The position numbers and the translations under genes were made by a program. A stretch of 64,000 bases of DNA. It comes from Skeletonema tropicum (Eukaryota > Bacillariophyta > Thalassiosirophyceae > Thalassiosirales > Thalassiosiraceae). A model generated the notes under the pieces. That model saw nothing but the letters and a program-made list of their open reading frames with translations, did not search any database and was not told the origin of the DNA. Shown piece by piece: positions 62,384 to 64,000 of this stretch. The stretch is taken from positions 4,402,001 through 4,466,000 of the forward strand of contig CM074131.1 in the NCBI GenBank assembly GCA_037178625.1, read 5' to 3'. Positions within the stretch are counted from its first letter, which is position 1. Each line of letters opens with the position of its first letter.

Positions 62384-64000
62384 ATGACTACAGACTCAGA
62401 GAACCGGTTCTCGGGCACAGCTTGGCAAACAGGCCGAATGAGGAGGCGCCTGCGCGATTATGGAAAGTTAATCTTCGTTGATGATAGCAGAAGTGGAATC
62501 AATAAGAAAGGTTTCTGTTTTTGGAACGTAGTTGTCATTGATTGTAATGGAAAGGTTCAAACTGTATTGGGTGCAATGACAATGAGCCCCACCAATGAAG
62601 CCGTATATTGGGTTCTATCAAGTATGGTACAAATGACACCAGAGGCAGCTGATGTTGTGAAGTGCTTGATGTCCGATCTTGGTAAGAAGTGATGTTTTTG
62701 GTTTGAAATTGATATTCACTTTTCCTCCCGACTCACATGTCCCTATATCATTGATCACCAGGTGTTGGAGAAGAGCCTGTTCGAAGAGCCCTAAGCAGCA
62801 TTCAATTTATTGGTGCTTGCGTATGGCATATAATGGTAATTGACTTTCCGAAGAACCTGGGACATTTACCTGACTATGAGTCGTGTAAATCTTTTGTTTA
62901 CAACAAACTTGTTCGCAACACAGTTGACAAAAAAGTGTGGGAGGACTTGTTGTTGGAGGCATGCCAAAAATGGCCTGATGCAGCTACATATTTGCATGCA
63001 TGAACTCGCCACGGCAAAGCAGCGCTGGGGTGCCCCATGGCGTTTAGAACATTTCACCTGTGGTTACGAGTCCAGCTCACCAGTTGAGGGGTCGTTCTCT
63101 GCATTCCAGAGATCTATTGGGCCAGAACCACTAACATTTGTAGGTGTTGTGCAACAGCATGTGCGCAAAGACCGAGAGAAACTTCAACAAGAGAAAGTCC
63201 GTACAATGCGTGAAGGCATCAATTGTTTGGATCCAAGAACTGTTGCGGGGCGCACAATTGCTGCAAATGAGTGTGCGAACCTCTTTTCTTCTAAGGCCAC
63301 AGAATACTTTGCGCAAACCAATCAGGATAGCCAAAACTACATCTGTACACCTATTTCTGTTTCTCCGTCACAGTCTGAACAGGGTGCTACTGAAGCCTTT
63401 GAAGTGACTAGGCGCAGCATCGCGGATACGAGCAACCCACCAAGTCCAAGAACTGTGGTGAAAATCAATGGAGTAATGCGCTGTGACTGTAAGAAGGACC
63501 TTAATTGGGGCATGCCTTGTGACCATATTCAATGCACTCTCCAAGGGGGGTTTGTGGAGCAGCAGTTCGACAACCATTGGCGTATTCGTGATGATATAGT
63601 GGAAGATCCTATCGTGCGTCACGGTCATACCACAGCCTCAAGTGAAGAAATTGTGTACGATTCTCCAGGAGATGTGACGTTCCCTACTCAAAGCAGTCAA
63701 GGTAGTGTTGAAAAAACTGTCGTCGGGAATGTTGACATTGGAGAAGAGAACATTTGTAATGGTGCTCGTGATGGAGTTGGAGTGTTTGTGACTGACTATG
63801 CACCTACCGGCAGTCAGAGTATTGTGAAAGGCAGTGCTCGTGCTGTCCAAAGCAAACGTCGAAAGAAGAAACTTGATCACACGCAGAAGTATAACATGAT
63901 CGTAGAAGAGGGGAAACTAATTGCTGCCATTGTATCGAGTGATAATGAAGATCTATTATACAAGGCACTGGGAGTAATGAAGTGGTTGAGAAGTAACATC
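62384..64000 (+). pseudogene. MULE-type transposase with SWIM zinc finger, frameshifted, runs off the window
   Basis: First in-frame ATG at 62384. Exon 1 runs to 62681, an 80-nt GTAAGA...CAG intron covers 62682-62761, and exon 2 starts at 62762. The MULE core is at residues ~20-105: KLIFVDDSRSGINKKGFCFW (catalytic Asp region), then VLGAMTMSPTNEAVYW. Exon 2 gives FIGACVWHIMVIDFPKN and stops at TGA 63001-63003. There, GCAT is doubled (62994-62997, 62998-63001). Without the extra 4 bp the frame continues HELATAKQRWGAPWRLEHFT, CGYESSSPVEGSFSAFQ, and a SWIM finger CDCKKDLNWGMPCDHIQC near 63482. That frame stays open to base 64000. Upstream coding may be missing, as no complete N-terminus is recognised. 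Confidence 0.7.

Noticed and set aside
1..64000. CRISPR arrays, rRNA or tRNA genes
   Set aside because: No regularly spaced direct repeats with unique spacers, no rRNA sequence and no convincing A/B-box tRNA were seen. The 11-bp arrays are contiguous tandem repeats.

Overview
This is a nuclear eukaryotic window. It has GT-AG introns of about 60-160 nt, ATG starts in a ccatcATGG context, no bacterial gene packing and a heavy load of retrotransposons and TIR elements. I infer a centric diatom of the Thalassiosira type. Three things suggest this: an expanded family of BspA-like (LRR_5) leucine-rich-repeat genes, a subtilase whose N-terminus looks like a diatom bipartite plastid presequence (signal peptide ending ...VFA|FGPG), and WRKY19-like Cys/His repeat proteins. 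Species is not provable from the sequence alone.

Layout. 0-13.5 kb: one large conserved gene, the CORVET/endosomal subunit VPS8 (minus strand, two exons), set between two long foldback (inverted-repeat) elements at about 0.18-1.25 kb and 12.19-13.17 kb. Beyond each foldback lies a broken copy of the nearest VPS8 end (3' end at 1.63-1.86 kb, 5' segment at 13.22-13.54 kb). Between the left copy and VPS8 sits a 359-bp hAT-like MITE with an exact 8-bp target duplication, inserted in a photolyase/cryptochrome gene fragment. 13.5-18.4 kb: sparse DNA with one intact LRR gene.

18.4-36.9 kb: a roughly 6.4-kb module is present twice, 11.1 kb apart (18,641-24,990 and 29,770-36,135). Each copy carries a photolyase C-terminal fragment fused to a retroelement 3' tail, a retroelement zinc-finger ORF, an intact three-exon subtilase, an LTR/primer-binding-site remnant, and an LRR gene with its promoter. 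The first LRR copy is frameshifted and the second is intact. Between the modules lie another LRR gene, an antisense LRR remnant and two giant hairpins. The first module starts exactly where an orphan LRR promoter stops.

36.9-48.5 kb: a small two-exon candidate gene, a 962-bp TIR element, a fifth LRR gene, and a nearly full-length retroelement encoding APE endonuclease, reverse transcriptase, RNase H and a zinc finger in three overlapping frames. 49-57 kb: a WRKY19-like zinc-repeat gene, a PDZ+PP2C phosphatase gene truncated by a 5'-truncated Ty1/copia element and also frameshifted, and a truncated FAD-oxidase-like fragment. 57-64 kb: nested DNA elements (a Stowaway-like MITE, an 882-bp TIR element rich in tgacgg) and, running off the right edge, a MULE transposase gene with a SWIM finger broken by a 4-bp duplication.

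VPS8 serves endosome tethering. The subtilase pair is probably plastid- or secretory-targeted. The LRR proteins have no known function. Most of the remaining DNA is mobile or derived from mobile elements.
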